Shown here one piece after another: positions 1-12,478 of a DNA stretch of 64,000 nucleotides. The notes under the pieces were generated by a model. It did not search any database, was not told the DNA's origin, and was given only the letters and a program-made list of their open reading frames with translations. The DNA lies in NCBI GenBank assembly GCA_033675265.1, contig JAUJYZ010000976.1, positions 1-64,000 on the forward strand, in the 5' to 3' direction. Positions within the stretch are counted from its first letter, which is position 1. Each line of letters starts with the position of its first letter. This stretch comes from Actinostola sp. cb2023. Taxonomy: Eukaryota; Cnidaria; Anthozoa; Actiniaria; Actinostolidae. A program made the translations under genes and the position numbers.

Positions 1-2426
1 TTTGGTTTTTCTGACGGATCTCTTCTGGGTTACTGACAAGTATTACCTAATTCTCTCCTCTACATTGTCGTTCGTGTTCTAGTTCTGCTTCCACCAGTTT
101 CCTTTTTTGTACTGACAAAACTCTCATATTGGTACAGATGCCATTGTCACTCAGGCTGCCGGACCGTAATTATCGGTCCCCGGACTGAGTCATCGGGACG
201 AGTGCCTCCAAAAAAATACACAACGCCTGACATACAGCAATCAAGGCTTAGGCTGCTTGGTGCGACCATACTCGAGTATCCCTAGCGGTTTTGTGCCCGG
301 CGGCCCGAACATGCAAAAACCGCCTGGATCCTCGGACATGCCTGTGGACTTGTACAGTAAGCATTCTATTTTTTATTTCCCAGTGACGAGTCCCTGAACG
401 TACCCCATTAACATTTGGCAACCATCAACGGTTCAAGAAATGTATGGACTGTATTCTTATAAAGCAATCCCGATTGTCTGAACTTCGTGGACGATGATCA
501 GGTAACCATGGTAACTGGTACTATTCTACGGGGGGTGTAATGGGTGTTGGTGTAGGGGGAGATATTCGATAATAACTTCTTACCTTCCCCTCCCTCCTGC
601 GACTTGAGTGAAGACGTGCAATATTGAGGTCACCATTGATGGTTTTCACAGCGTGTGTCCACCACTGCAATTTGTGGACGCGCTGACATTGCAAAAGTAG
701 ATGGTCTCCTTGTACCTTTGTACTAAAGGCGAAGATTTTAGGTATCCCATGATGCTTGCTTTGTCACGCTTCGCGGCGTGACGAAAACAACAATGGCGAA
801 GGAATGTGCACGTTTTTAACAGAGACCTGTTTCAGACGAAATTATCTCCTTTGGTTGTAACTCTAGAATGACCTTCTTAAATCCTTGCGGCCCTGCATGG
901 GCAATGTACGAGTTGGTCGATAACTGATGTCCGAGAGCCAACCACGAAATTCTCATGAAACAATTTCAACCAAACGCATTGGAATATCCGCCATCAAGAC
1001 GGAAAGACATACGTTTGCTATGACGAATATCTAATCACGGGCAGTAGGGGGGAGGGGAGGGAAGGAGGGTAATGGGAGGTTAGGGGAAAGACGAATGGAT
1101 AGACTGGTACAGGAAGAGAGGAAGAGAAGGATGAACACCTGCAGGTGAAGGAATCTGCTGGTGTGGCTGGAAAGAAGATGTAATGATGGAATGGAAGTGA
1201 TGGTAAGAAAGGATTGGAAGGAGTATGAAGGTAGAACGTCGGGAAGGATGGAAGGAAGGATGGAAGCGATGAAGGATTTGGAAAATAAGGATGTAATAAA
1301 GGATGGAAGAAAGGATGGAAGAAACGGATGGAAGAAAGGATGGAACAAGGATGGAAGAAAGGAGGAAAGAAGATGAAGGAAGAACGAATGAAGGATGAAA
1401 GGACGGATGAAGGAAGATGGAAAGGATGGAAGAAAGGATGGAGGAAGAATGGAAGTGAAGACATCCAGAGAGCAGTATACAACGTACGTTACACATATTT
1501 AACACGTTATCTGTTTCTTCTGGTAGAGGGAGACGACTTTATGGAACACATCATCTCCTGGTGGACCTGGGTCAGATGAAAGGTATTGCTGGTCAAACTG
1601 CCTGATGTCGCAGAGGTAATAAAGTTTACCACATACATGACTTTGTTGCACCGCTTCCCAAGGAGAGAGAAAGTGAACAGTCAAAGAGAAGTGTCTTATG
1701 AAGCCGCGCAATTGAAATTAGAAAAAGACCAGACAGATCAGACAGACAGACTGAGGCCATGTCAACCCCAGTATACTATTGGTTTGTATGGCGCTTTATC
1801 ACAAACTTAGAGCCAATTGAATATTTCTCTTTTGTCCCATAGCTCGTAAGTCTTGATCGGTTGCATCATCAACGATGGAGATTCCACTGACACAATACTA
1901 TCGGGTAAATTTATACTAAAATAGAACTCACCTGGCTAAAGAGAGAGTTATTCAAAGATACCTATGTAAACAGTAATCGAATTGCATCTCTCCCAAACCA
2001 CACCATCATTTCACCACAGACAATGGCTGCAAAGCGTCGTGATCGCTGCATGGTACACCCCGTTACTTTTAAACTGATGAATATGAAATGGTGAGTGCTA
2101 TGTGATCCTTTAATTTACCCCAGTCACACTCCACGAACTATTGTTCTCATACACGGTGCTTGTAACCTCAAGGGGCGGTCATTTCATGACAAGCGGGATG
2201 AACGACTAAGCACCGGGTGTGGGCTAGGGCCAGGCGTCTCATCCCTTTGTCCAATGGAAAGAAAAGAAACTAGTAACGAAGTCGTTGAAGGTTGAACAAG
2301 ATCGAACAAAAATTCGGATTGTCTGGTCCTTAGGGTTTTTTAGTCTTTATGGGGGAGGGGGTCGGGGACAACACTGTATCTTCTCACGAAAGCTCCACCG
2401 AAGTGTACTATCTTTTTTTACTGCAG
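1..2426. other. No gene recognised; left flank, probably TRPA intron
   Basis: I find no convincing coding exon here. The first recognisable TRPA exon opens at 2427 in phase 0 and encodes the first membrane helix, so the ankyrin-repeat half must lie further left. This stretch is therefore probably intron, although a small divergent pre-S1 exon could be missed. The open frames at 1018-1505 come from the purine-rich repeat and are not genes. Confidence 0.5.
1223..1455. repeat. GGAT/GGAA-rich purine microsatellite
   Basis: The plus strand is almost pure purine plus T, built from degenerate GGATGGAAGAAA-like units. It opens long low-complexity frames on both strands (Ser/Phe/Pro-rich on minus, Lys/Glu/Arg-rich on plus) that resemble no protein. 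Confidence 0.85.
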
Positions 2427-5400
2427 GCTAACATATGGATGGTTTCTCTATCATTGAATATTTTATTGTATCTTTGCTACTTATTACCGCTGACCACGCT
2501 CGCCGTCCACATCAAGACACATGAGAATGAACTTTGTAAATTTAACGCGTCGATACCAAAGCTGGTAAGTTTGATCACTGACAGATAAATCAACGAATAT
2601 ATTCAGACTTATTCAGACTCGTTCCCAGTCTCTTCCGTGGGACAGAGAGCGCGCGGAGCTCCATTACGCGCAGTAAGTAAGGACTGGGAACAAGTGTATC
2701 GTTTGGATCGGAGTTGCCACCTTGATGCACACACACATGCAGAGAAAACGTTTTGCATCCCCAAAAATACTAGATCACATGTTTGCAGTGAAAACAACAC
2801 TTCAGTTATTTATTTTCTCTCTCAAGGAATATATAGACGCTGATATCCCATGCACAACGGATGACAAGGTATGGTGACTGGTGAGCGGTAACTGGGGTTT
2901 AGAGACAAGTACATACAAGACGCTCTATAAGCGTTTACTCGCCGGGTGGGCTTCAGCAACGAGCCTGCGGTTTCCTCAGCGGCACAGAGCGCATGCGCCT
3001 TGGTACCCAGTCGGCGATTTGTGGCCATAAGAAAAAGAAAGCCATTTTTCAATTCGGCGTGTCACAGGCAGCCCGCCGAGTAATAATGACTTGTATGAAT
3101 TACAATATCTCCACTATTATCTCACGCTAGCCTTGCGCGAACATTATATTTGTAGAGGGTTGTTTATTGGACTACCGTTAGCTGTTCTACATGTTTGGTA
3201 GGGGCGCTTATTAGAAGAGGCAGCCGCTTATCTGAGACCCGGCAGTCAATAGAACATTTATAGCAAATGTTTCCACTTTTTTCCAGACTGCCCAACTGCT
3301 TCACTACGTCGTCATAACTATGACAGCAATCCAAGTTCTTAGAGAATTCGTTCAAATATATACCAATGTAAGTCATCTTTCATTGTTCGTTTTCTTTCCG
3401 GTCTTTCCTCACCCTTCCCTCCCTAACCATGAATTTTGCTCGCTTTACAGAGAATGCTGTACTTCCGGTCTCTGTCCAACTACCTAGAGTGGACATGCTA
3501 CATCTTTACATTGTTGTTCGTCATCCTTCCCTGCGATTGCAAGTGGGGCTCGCAGCACAAGTTTGGTGCAGCAACGCTGTTCATAAGCTGGATGAATCTC
3601 ATTCTTTACTTTCGAAAGTAAGTCATTCTCGTAGCCAGAGCCCTCTCATCATTGGGAAAAAAATCGAGGACTCATGTGGGCTCTGGGGAATCCCAGAGCC
3701 CTCTCATCATTGGGAAACATTTCGGGTTCGAGAATGGGAAGTATCTCTATGACAGACTAGTACCCAGTCGCTTTCGAGCTGTTCGGAGAGAACGGGAACC
3801 GGTAGGAGGAGATTTAAGAAGAGATTCGAACGAAGACAAGGAAGTGATGTTGCTCTTTCTCTCTCTTCCGAGAGCCGAAGCATAGATTAAGGACGCAGCG
3901 ATACGACTATTCAATTTCTGATCTTGTTTATGATCCCCAGGTTGTCGTTCTACGGTCAATACGTCATCATGTTGTACACCATGTTTGTGACGCTCTTTAA
4001 GGTATTAGCAATGAATATGCGTTATACATTTTTTTATTATGTATATTATTATTACTTTATTATTATTTTATTAATTACATTAATAATTAAATTTAATATG
4101 CGCAATATGATATACATAATACAGGCTTGCGTAGGTTTGCAAATTCCTACACGAAATGTTCGATAATCATCGCGTTGAATGTGTACAATTCCTGTTTGTA
4201 TAGGTGTTGATGTTGTTTTTCTTATTTGTGATGGCTTTTGGGGTAACGTTTTATTTCCTACTGGATAATAAGGTATACTGCATTCATCGATAACTCTTTC
4301 CCTCATTCCATTCTACTTTACCTTTCTTTTATGTAAAGTGCAAATAAAGTCTTCTTCTTCTTCTCTGTCTCTCCCTTCCTCCCTCTCTCTTTCCTTCCTT
4401 CCTTCCTTCTCCCCCTATCTTCCTTCCTCCCTCCTCCTTCTTTCCTTCCCTCTCTTTCTTCCTTCCTTCCTCCATCCTTCCTCTTTTCCTCCCTCCCTCC
4501 TTCCTTCCTCTCTCTCTCTCTTCCTTCCTTCTCTCTCTTTTTCCTTTCTTCCTTCATTCCCTCCTTCCCTTTGCGGATACGTCTGATAGACATCAATATA
4601 CGTTGTCCTCCGTCCTTTGTGCGCTTTTCATCCGTTGTTATTCTTTATCGTTCTCGAAGGATTCATTCTTACGGCTGGATCACTCACTGATGACAATGTT
4701 CGTCATGACACTGGGTGAGATGAACTACGCTGAAACCTTTATGCCGTGGAAAGACCTGCCCCACCCTACTCTGACCAATGTCTTGTTCCTTCTATTCGCG
4801 CTTGGAATGCCTATTATTCTCATGAACATGTTGGTAAGTTGTTGGATTTGCGTGCTTTATGTAACTTAGTTTGTATCTCTCGGGTTACCTGTGGCAAATT
4901 AGGTTGGATTGATCACATATATACAAGTGTAAAGCCAGTGTTTTACTTTGATAACGCGAGAAGTGGTTGCCCAATCTCCCGAGCCAGGGGCTCGTGTATA
5001 AAGTGCTCGAAGGTGCGCCGTTTACCCCCTCCCTCCATCAGTGCTCCGTTCTACGGGTATTTCAGTAAAGCTGCACTGAGCTACACGGATTAGACGAATC
5101 GAACCGGGCACCTCTCGCTTAGAAGGCCGCGCACTAACCAACTAAGCCATCCTTGCTCCTGTGTCAGAGGGGGAAGGGTGTGGGGGACGGACTAGACAGT
5201 CATAAATGTTAATAAACTGAGCTCTGTGTTATATTACTGATGTTGATAGGTTGGTCTTGCTGTTGGTGATATTGATAGTATTATGAAAAATGCAGCAATG
5301 GATCGCTACGTAATGCAGGTACAAGTTTACAAATTAATTGCTTGGTAGCGAATGAGGTTTAAACACCGACCCCTCCCCCTCCCCCCCCCCCCCCCTTGTC

Positions 5401-6589
5401 TCCCCCCCCCCCCCCAACACAGCCCCCATGTGCTATCAAGTAGAGAGTATTCTATTAGCCATTTCAAAAACGAGTGGAGGACTGGGAACGGGTGCAATAT
5501 TCCTCACAACGACCGGAAATGGCGTCTATTGATGCCAACTATTTCTCATTCGGAATGATAACAAATTATCACGTGATTATGTTATTTGTCTCTGTTTGTT
5601 AGATCGAAATGCTGCTGGATACCGAGGATACTTTACCATTAAGAATTCGACGCCGTTTCAAATTCGACAAAATGTTCGAGTTCCCAAACAGAAAAGTGAA
5701 ATTAAGGAGCAAGGTAGGATTTAGCGCGCATGCGTCACTATATTGGAGGAGAGATCAAGAGAGTTTGAATATGAAAACGGAGCACGCACAACTAATAACA
5801 TTCATATAGTAAATAATAAGCATACCTTTAAAATATTCGAGTTCTTAAACAGAAGAGTGAAATTAAGGAGTAAGGTAGGATTTAGCGCGCCTGCGTCACT
5901 AAATTGGAGGAGAGATTAAGACTAGAGTTTGAGTTTGAAAACGAAGCCATTACTAACAACATTCATAGACATAGAGTAAATAATACCTTTAAAATGTTGT
6001 TCCTTGTTGATGGTATGTCGTCGGAGTGGTTTGGTTGAGCTAATGTAGTAAGCGTGCCTTCTTCTTGTTGGCCAATAGATATACCATGCAATATTTGGCT
6101 TCACGCACCCTGGGGAAGACAAGGTAGAAAATACTGAAGAAGATAAGATGGAACAGATTAAAGACAAACTAGAGGAACAGGAAAACAAGTAAAAACATTA
6201 TCTGAAACCCCGAAAAGAGACGTTAGATGCTCAGTTTGATGCCCAAACATATTTACAGTTTATTTACCGGTTTTTCTTGCCGTTCTATAACTTAAAAAAC
6301 TCAAACTACCTGGAATTTATACTGTGCATAAAATGCAGCGTTTGTAGATAATTTTCGAAACCTGTATTTTCCCGCCAAAACACTGTTTGGGTAGCCGCGC
6401 GCGCGCGTGGTATCTCTGATTGTGGTCACCCTGTGTTGATTCAATGATCTTCTTTTCTGTTGCAGGATTCAGCAGATTTACGACCTTTTACAGTTCCAAT
6501 CTCAAGTTTTGTTCAAAATTAACAAGGAAAATGTTGATGCTGATGGTGAAACCTCGAAACCCTCCAAACGAAAGAAGTTCTTCTTATAA
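2427..6589 (+). CDS. TRPA-type cation channel, C-terminal transmembrane half (partial, 11 exons)
   Basis: This is the pore half of a TRPA channel, a plasma-membrane non-selective cation channel gated by chemical or thermal stimuli. Exons: 2427-2564, 2827-2868, 3287-3367, 3451-3617, 3941-4001, 4204-4272, 4660-4833, 5250-5318, 5603-5713, 6079-6188, 6466-6589 (TAA); together 381 residues, phases closing throughout. The order is S1 (ANIWMVSLSLNILLYL), a short extracellular loop, S2, S3, an S4-S5 region, then the pore exon 4660-4833 with TLGEMNY in place of TRPA1 MLGDINY. S6 runs into the family signature VGLAVGDI at 5250. The last two exons give a charged coiled coil (KLEEQENKIQQIYDLLQ), as in the TRPA1 tail. 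The ankyrin repeats are outside the window. Reading through at 6189 would give a stop at once (TAA 6190-6192); I prefer splicing at 6188 because exon 6466 continues the coiled coil in phase. Family call strong, subtype unknown. Confidence 0.88.
4364..4575. repeat. CTTCC/CTCC polypyrimidine tract in TRPA intron
   Basis: About 210 bp of nearly pure C/T on the plus strand (CCTTCCTTCCCTCC-type), in the intron just before the pore exon at 4660. It may extend the pyrimidine signal of that acceptor, whose own AG (TCTCGAAG) is weak. Confidence 0.85.
5085..5156 (-). repeat. tRNA-derived SINE head in TRPA intron
   Basis: The minus strand has an A-box-like TGGCTTAGTTGGTTAGTGC (5149-5131), an anticodon-loop-like CTTCTAA (5125-5119) and a B box GGTTCGATTC (5105-5096). 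The acceptor, anticodon and T stems do not pair, so this is not a working tRNA. The loop and spacing suggest an Arg(UCU)-like ancestor. The element probably continues to about 4965. Confidence 0.5.
5366..5415. repeat. Poly-C tracts
   Basis: Two long C runs within CCCTCC-rich sequence, in the intron after the TRPA S6 exon. Such runs are prone to length errors in sequencing. Confidence 0.8.
5669..5990 (+). repeat. 161-bp tandem duplication covering the 3' half of a TRPA exon
   Basis: The unit from about 5669 (second half of exon 5603-5713 plus its donor and about 115 bp of intron) is repeated 161 bp downstream. The second copy keeps the frame (KIFEFLNRR instead of KMFEFPNRK) and the donor AAG/GTAGGA. 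It has no strong polypyrimidine acceptor of its own; AG at about 5819 is the only nearby candidate. Confidence 0.85.
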
Positions 6590-7377
6590 AACACATGTAT
6601 TAACTATTAAAAGTGACTTATTTCAGTGAATATTAACTTCAGCTTTAATATGTCCATTGTTACAGCTATTTTTAGAAAGCGGCGCATTATGGGAAATATT
6701 ATTGGAAGTTCAAATGTATTCAATTTTTTTTAAAGTTAGTAGGAGGTCAGTAGGAGGCTACTTTAATAAGCCAGATATTTTACAGAATAAAAACTCGTTG
6801 CCAGATAAAATTGTTTTTTGTCTAAATTGGTAAGTTCAGTACAGACAGTAGAAATGAGCTGAAGATACAAATATAGATAGCACTTGGTCTAGCGATGAAT
6901 CAAGATGATGATGATGATGATGATGTATACAATGATGATGGTGGTTTTTGACGATGACAAACGTTAGTTTTTAAAATCATGTTATTTTCATGGAGGCTTG
7001 GCTACTCGGTATGCATGAAATAACTAGAACCTGAATTGAAAAAAATATATTGTAAATATGATCACAATTAACATACATACCTGACAGCCCTTTACATTTC
7101 ACATTCAACTTTGGAATAGAAGAACGAAAAAAACTAGATGGGAGGGGTCCAAGCAGTAAACTATAAAATATTACCCACAATCCTATCTGAATCTTCCCAG
7201 AGTTCATTAGGAGTGTGGCGAGCCCGCGATGCTTTGTACGTCGGCATATAAATACAGACGCGGTATGACGTCAAGCAGCCCATAATATAATACGAGGAGC
7301 TTGAGCGAGAGCCGTCATGTCCAGCACTGAGTCGCATGGCGTTTTCCGAAAGTGGGAAACTACACCATTAATACTCC
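6590..7377. other. TRPA 3' UTR and MED26 upstream region
   Basis: No coding exon seen. AATAAA at 6786-6791 is a candidate TRPA polyadenylation signal about 200 bp after the stop. A (GAT)n run lies at 6904-6925. The frame at 6977-7207 on the minus strand has no recognisable product. Confidence 0.6.
7247..7273 (+). promoter_or_regulatory. Candidate MED26 core promoter: TATA-like box and CRE
   Basis: TATAAATA at 7247-7254 is followed by a perfect TGACGTCA palindrome at 7266-7273, about 105-130 bp upstream of the MED26 start codon. The spacing fits a core promoter. A short upstream ORF (ATG at 7336, stop before 7378) would lie in the leader. Confidence 0.4.
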
Positions 7378-10300
7378 ATGCAGCACTCTCCACAAGAGAT
7401 CAAATCCAGACTAGACAAGGCAGTAGATCCTGAAGGCAATGTAGGTCCATTTAGAGTGCTCTTTTGGGCGTTTATCGGGCGCATTTTCAAGATTTCCACA
7501 CGCTAAACTTTTTGATTTTCGTCCTTGTGGATTTTAGGTTTTGGATATGGCGGCGGTTTTGGAGCTCGTAAGCACATTAGAGCGACTGCCTTTGACGAGA
7601 GAAGCTCTAGAGGTAGGCTAGATACACTAGTGGGCTTAAATGTCTATCTGGTTTAGCCATTCTGTCGTTGTTCGGCGTTCGGGGGAAGATTTCTGACGAA
7701 ATCGTTGTCGACGTACACTGTATCTTGTACATACGAAGATTCCAAGTTGTACAGTATATTGTATTTTTGTCTGATATGTTTTGTACATGTTCTGATATCG
7801 TGGAACTGTCTGGGCTATATGTTAAAGAAGCTCATATTTTGAGAGTGGCTGTTCTTTATTCACCACCATCGTAAGCTTTAGGTGTCTTTACTGGTACATG
7901 AACAACTAACAAGTGAACCAACGACGATCAAAATATAAGCTTAACAAAGTCTGTTGTTTGTGTACTTTCTCGGTACATAAATTACGGTTTTTTCATTCGG
8001 ATATTATGTATTCCCGAAATCCTAACGTATCTTTCGACCCTGTTTTTATAATTTTGAAGGAAAATAGTCGTTGGATTCAATACGATTCTACATGTAATTC
8101 CCAGCTATCGTTTTCATTTTGAATCCTTTGACTTTCATTCTTTTGCCAGACCACAAAGTTGATATTCTTCATCATGATTGTTTAGTAATTTCATTGAACA
8201 TTGCCATCTTTAATCCCGTTCTTTTATATGATCTATCTATATTTGAAAATAAAAAAACTTCCTAATTTATTTGCCAATTTTCAAAGTTATACAGGTAAAA
8301 ATAGTCACAAAATAACAACTAAACCAGTTGTGGTTACTTATATATACAGCTCCAGTGAGGATGAATATTGCTTTGTTAAGCTTGAAAAGAACAATTGTTG
8401 TTTCTACAAAGCTGTGTCAATGTGGTTGTTTTTTCTTAGAAATTTGAAATCAATCTCGTGTGTGGATTTTTGCTTTCATTACAGTGAAACTTTTTGTAAT
8501 AGTTGGATCTATTGCAACATTCAAGCTATCATTTTAAAGTTCTATAAGTTGGATTTTGATCCTATTTCGCTTGATTTTACATAAAAAATTTCCTGCCGCT
8601 GAATTGGTACTAACTAATATTGTTACCACTTGTATACATTGTAACTTTGTGTAGTCAGTTGCTCGTAGTAATGTTTTTTTGGACATCCTCGAATTCATAT
8701 AATCCATGAGTCTCTAAAGTTGAAAGGACAGGAAATAAAATAGACAATTATTGTCTACAGACATAAAAGCCCATGTGTTAAATGCTGGTCAGTTAGTTTA
8801 ATATCAAATACAATTATTGTTCTACAAAATACAGAGCTGCTCATTTAGAATAGAAAAACATTTAGAATCGTCTGCATAAATTCTTTGTCTCACGTTGAAT
8901 AGAAACAATCCAAAAAAAATTGTTGTTGTTGTTAAAGATTCGGTCAAGATTGTTTGCAAACATGACACTCTCAAGTGCTGTATATATGTACTTTTATCAA
9001 ATAAGGTGCAATACCTCTCGTGTGCCCAGTCAGGCTGTACGGTGCTGTGAATTTGGCTGTTGTTATTGTATATTCAAAATGGATCCTCAGACAATGAAGA
9101 CAGGTCTAGTCTGGTAACCTGTCTCCATACATGGAGCGAGAAAGATCAAAATAAACTATTGTTTTCCTTGGTGCTAATTGAGGCTTTGTTGTACCAGAAT
9201 GTTTAGTAAACAAGTTATAAGATCAAAGTCCTTTAAGTGATCCGAAGCTGATCCAAATCCAAATTCTCCTCAAGATTATTTGAATTTCGAAGGAGAGTTT
9301 GTATGTAAACTACTCGTACTAAAATAAAGTCTATGTCTATGAGTTTGGATTTTGATCACACGTCACTTACTCTGTTCTTGCAGGGACCCCTTCAATTATA
9401 TTACAAGAGGAAGAAAAATCCCTTGTAAAATGCCAGCTGATTTTTGCTTGAAAGCACTGACAAGCAGTAGTAGACATTGTACAATATATATCAATAATTA
9501 ATTCCTGTAGTTACTTGCTACTAGTAGCAGGTTCAGTAAACAGATGTGGTTGTTTGTTTATTTAGTTGTTTGTTTGTTTACAGATCTATATATCAAAACC
9601 ATTGTCGAAATGATAAATAAATAAAATCAGCATTGAAGACAATAATATACTACCCATGTATGAGTGGTTTCCCTTCGTCTTTTATGGTTGTGTATTTTTC
9701 TTATCAATCCATGAGTTGTTCTAGATAGCTAGTAGCTGAGTTGATCAGACAGAACAAAGAGCAAAACTTTGTATAGGCAGTCACGTAATGGTCTGTCATG
9801 ACAGAGCTATGACAGATCATTAGGTACCTGCCTACATGAAGCAACATAATCAGACAGAATGTCAATCACAATCCTTTGCAAATCTAAATCATTCAAATGT
9901 ACAAACTCACTCACATGTTCACACATCAATAATAATAATAATAACCAACTATATTTACCGAGGGTAAAACACTTAACAGTCATAGACTGATAAACCAGGG
10001 CTGTCGTACATAACCCAAAATTCAAGGGGGGGGGGGGGGGGCAATACATATTTAACAGCAAAAAAAATATATAACAATAGTACAGTTATCAGTACTTTTT
10101 GGTATCTTTTTCACATTGCTAGGGGGGGCAACTGCCCCCCCCCCCCCCCCCCCCCCCCCTGTGCTGTGTACGGCCCTGTAAACTGATCAAGCTGGCAACA
10201 GCTTCATACTGATAAATTTTATGTGTATTTATGTTATGAGTTAGTGTTATGGGTAAATAATTAAGGTAAAATGTATAGATTTGCTCCTTTGCTGTTGAAT

Positions 10301-11655
10301 GTCAATGTCTACTGTATGAACTACATGTAAGTGATACAAATTTCTATTTTTGAATTTTATTTTTATTTCAGACAACAAGAATAGGAAAAACCATTAATTT
10401 GCTGCGCAAGAAGACCAACAATGACGACTTGGCTAGACGAGCCAAAAAACTTGTTAAAAAGTGGCAAAAACTTGTTATTAATCAATTAGAGGCATCTCGA
10501 AGTGTTGATTCCCCTTTAAATGGCAGTCGCATTTCGTCGCCACAGATCAATGGTGCCTTCCGCGATAACAAATCCATAATACCATCTGTTATCGACAGGA
10601 CAGTGAAGGCAAGAGTTAATGATGGTGGTAAAAAGGGTTTGAAAAGAAAGCATAGCACATCTAGTCTGAGTAATTCACCGTTAACATTGTCCCAAGACAC
10701 TATGAGTCCCTGCACACCGAGTGACAATTCCAGCGATCCGTCATCACCCTTCACAACTACTGAAATCTCACAACCAAAAGAAACTCTACTTTTAAGTGAA
10801 AGCAAAAGACCTAAACTAACGGTAGATTTAAACGACAAGAATGGCAGTATGTTATCGGTTCAAACTGAAGGGCTTCAGCGACCGGACTGCGGTGGCAAAA
10901 ATACTGTAAACAAACCAATCAACTCGAATAATCAAGATGTAAATATAAATATAAATGCAGAAACGACACGAGATATGTGTGGCCGTACCAGCGGGGAGAC
11001 CAACTCACCAAAAAATAATTTAAGTCAAAGTTTGGATAGTTTTTATAATGACAGTGGCATAGACTCCCTTGGAAGTAATGTAAATACAAGTGCATATTCG
11101 CAACAACTTACTCCTGACCAAGAAACAGATAATAAAAACAGCTGCACAATCCTTGATTCTCAGAAATCTACTGTACAGGAAGAAATCGCAATTGAATGTA
11201 AAGATAATCGGACAGATGTTCAACCCGCAAATTTGCTAGTGAAAAATGGAACTAGTCTATTGAACAATGAAACTGTTGGAGAGTTGAGCGATAGCACTGC
11301 TTTGGAGACAAGGATTACAAGTGTCGAAAATTCACTCTCTCCAAATCTGGAATCTAGTCGATCTATTAAAAGTGAAGCAGACTCCTCAATTGGCATCGAT
11401 GTAACAGAGTCGAAGGACTTAGAACGACTGGAAGGTACATCGGAAATAACTGAAGTAATGAAAAATGACGAAGAGTCTATGACGATGGAGGAGGAGGAGT
11501 CATCGGAACCTAAGGTACTTATACTGGATCTAAGCCAGGAAGCAAGTGGTATTAATGGCCGGTTTAATGACCAAGGCAAATGGTACCCTTGGTTGGATGT
11601 GATGCCTTATAATGATGGAAACTTGAACATTCTGCCCTATGTTATTCTTGACTAA
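7378..11655 (+). CDS. MED26: Mediator complex subunit 26 (CRSP70-like)
   Basis: MED26 is a nuclear subunit of the Mediator coactivator. In vertebrates its N-terminal domain recruits TFIID and the super elongation complex. Exons: 7378-7440, 7538-7612, 10372-11655; 473 aa in total, all phase 0. Residues 1-85 or so make a TFIIS N-terminal (LW) domain split over all three exons: SPQEIKSRLDKAVDP, then VLELVSTLERLPLTREALE, then RKKTNNDDLARRAKKLVKKW, all close to the human protein. A Ser/Asn/Thr-rich low-complexity middle follows, with a basic patch GLKRKHS. The C terminus WYPWLDV...LNILPYVILD matches the conserved Mediator-binding tail, so the gene is complete. It is shorter than the human protein (600 aa), mostly in the middle. 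ATG 7378 is chosen because the upstream ATG (7336) runs straight to a stop. Confidence 0.93.
7613..10371. other. MED26 intron 2: AT-rich, repeat fragments, homopolymer runs
   Basis: This 2.76 kb intron shows no coding exon; the 127-codon frame at 8201-8584 is AT-rich and matches nothing I know. It holds one end of the CTTCAAT-terminated MITE family (about 9365-9402, CACTTACTCTGTTCTTGCAG), a poly-G run near 10026-10041 and a poly-C run near 10134-10159. Confidence 0.7.
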
Positions 11656-11757
11656 TAATTTATCAATTCATTTGGTTATTGTGTTATTATACTGTATTTG
11701 ACATTCAAAGAATAATTATTGTTTACCATGATGTATTTTCAGACTTGAGCATATTAA

Positions 11758-12169
11758 AGTGCCTATAAACCCAATTTTTTTATATTGAAAATTTATTCTG
11801 TGTAAGGTGAATAGTTGCAGGATTTTGATACTTTGTGATTTGGGGCTTCGCATCTGTGAGAAGGGTTTGAAATCTCAAAATGCATCATACCCTACTGCAA
11901 ATTACTGACATTTTACTGCAGAAACTTTTCTTAGTTTTCATTGGACAAAATTCCAGACTTTTTGAATATTGTAGTTCAAAGTGCTAATTGAAAAACACTT
12001 GATAAATTATGGCAAATACCTACTTTGACGTCACCAAATTCGCATATGATTTAAAACCTCTATAACTTGGTAATGCGAAGCTCATATAATATTATATAAC
12101 ACTGAACCACCCAATATTTACTTCACATTGCACTGATTTCCAAAATAAAAAAATAGGCTTATAGGCACT
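11758..12169. mobile_element. TTAA-flanked foldback MITE, copy A
   Basis: The ends AGTGCCTATA and TATAGGCACT are inverted, and each is bordered by TTAA (11754-11757 and 12170-12173), a target duplication typical of piggyBac-like transposition. Internal arms share GAAGCTCA-, ACTGAACC- and TGACGTCA-containing sequence with the copies at 49057, 49801 and 53853. No ORF, so non-autonomous. Confidence 0.7.
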
Positions 12170-12299
12170 TTAAATTTCATTAACTTAAATGTAATTGCAT
12201 TGCAATGGTATGCTAGTGGCAAAGTCTTATTACTTTGACATGACTGTGGATAGCCTTTTGCGTGGATGCCAGTAGTGGGAAATTTATGGTGCCATGCGG

Positions 12300-12420
12300 C
12301 ATTGAAAGAGTTTGATTGGATGAGATGCATCTGCATGCATTTTGATTGGTTCAGAAAGGAAGCCAATTTGATTGTCATGGTACCATAGGTTTCCCACTCA
12401 TATGAAAACAACTATATCTG
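12300..12420. repeat. Dispersed repeat (TTTGATTGGATGAGATGC family)
   Basis: Shares long stretches with 62068-62345 (TTTGATTGGATGAGATGCAT, GGTTCAGAAAGGAAGCCA, GTGGGAAACCT) and, at its end, with 42700-42840 and 48240-48310. Probably a partial MITE copy. Confidence 0.6.
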
Positions 12421-12478
12421 CTGTAGCACAGCAATAGAGTAAATTACCAACGAGGAGTTCATGTAACTACCAGTAATA

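Noticed and set aside
1018..1579. Ser/Phe/Pro-rich and Lys/Glu-rich ORFs near the left end
   Set aside because: Low-complexity translations of a GGAA/GGAT microsatellite.
4318..4596. Arg/Lys/Glu-rich and Ser/Leu/Pro-rich ORFs
   Set aside because: Translations of a polypyrimidine tract inside a TRPA intron.
5085..5156. Functional tRNA-Arg gene
   Set aside because: A and B boxes are present, but the acceptor, anticodon and T stems do not pair.
6189..6192. TRPA stop codon at 6190-6192 as the true end of the gene
   Set aside because: Splicing AA/GTAAAA at 6188 to the acceptor at 6465 continues the coiled coil in phase to a stop at 6587-6589. The shorter form is possible but less likely.
8201..8584. 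127-codon ORF in MED26 intron 2
   Set aside because: AT-rich, no recognisable domain, no splice signals in phase with MED26.
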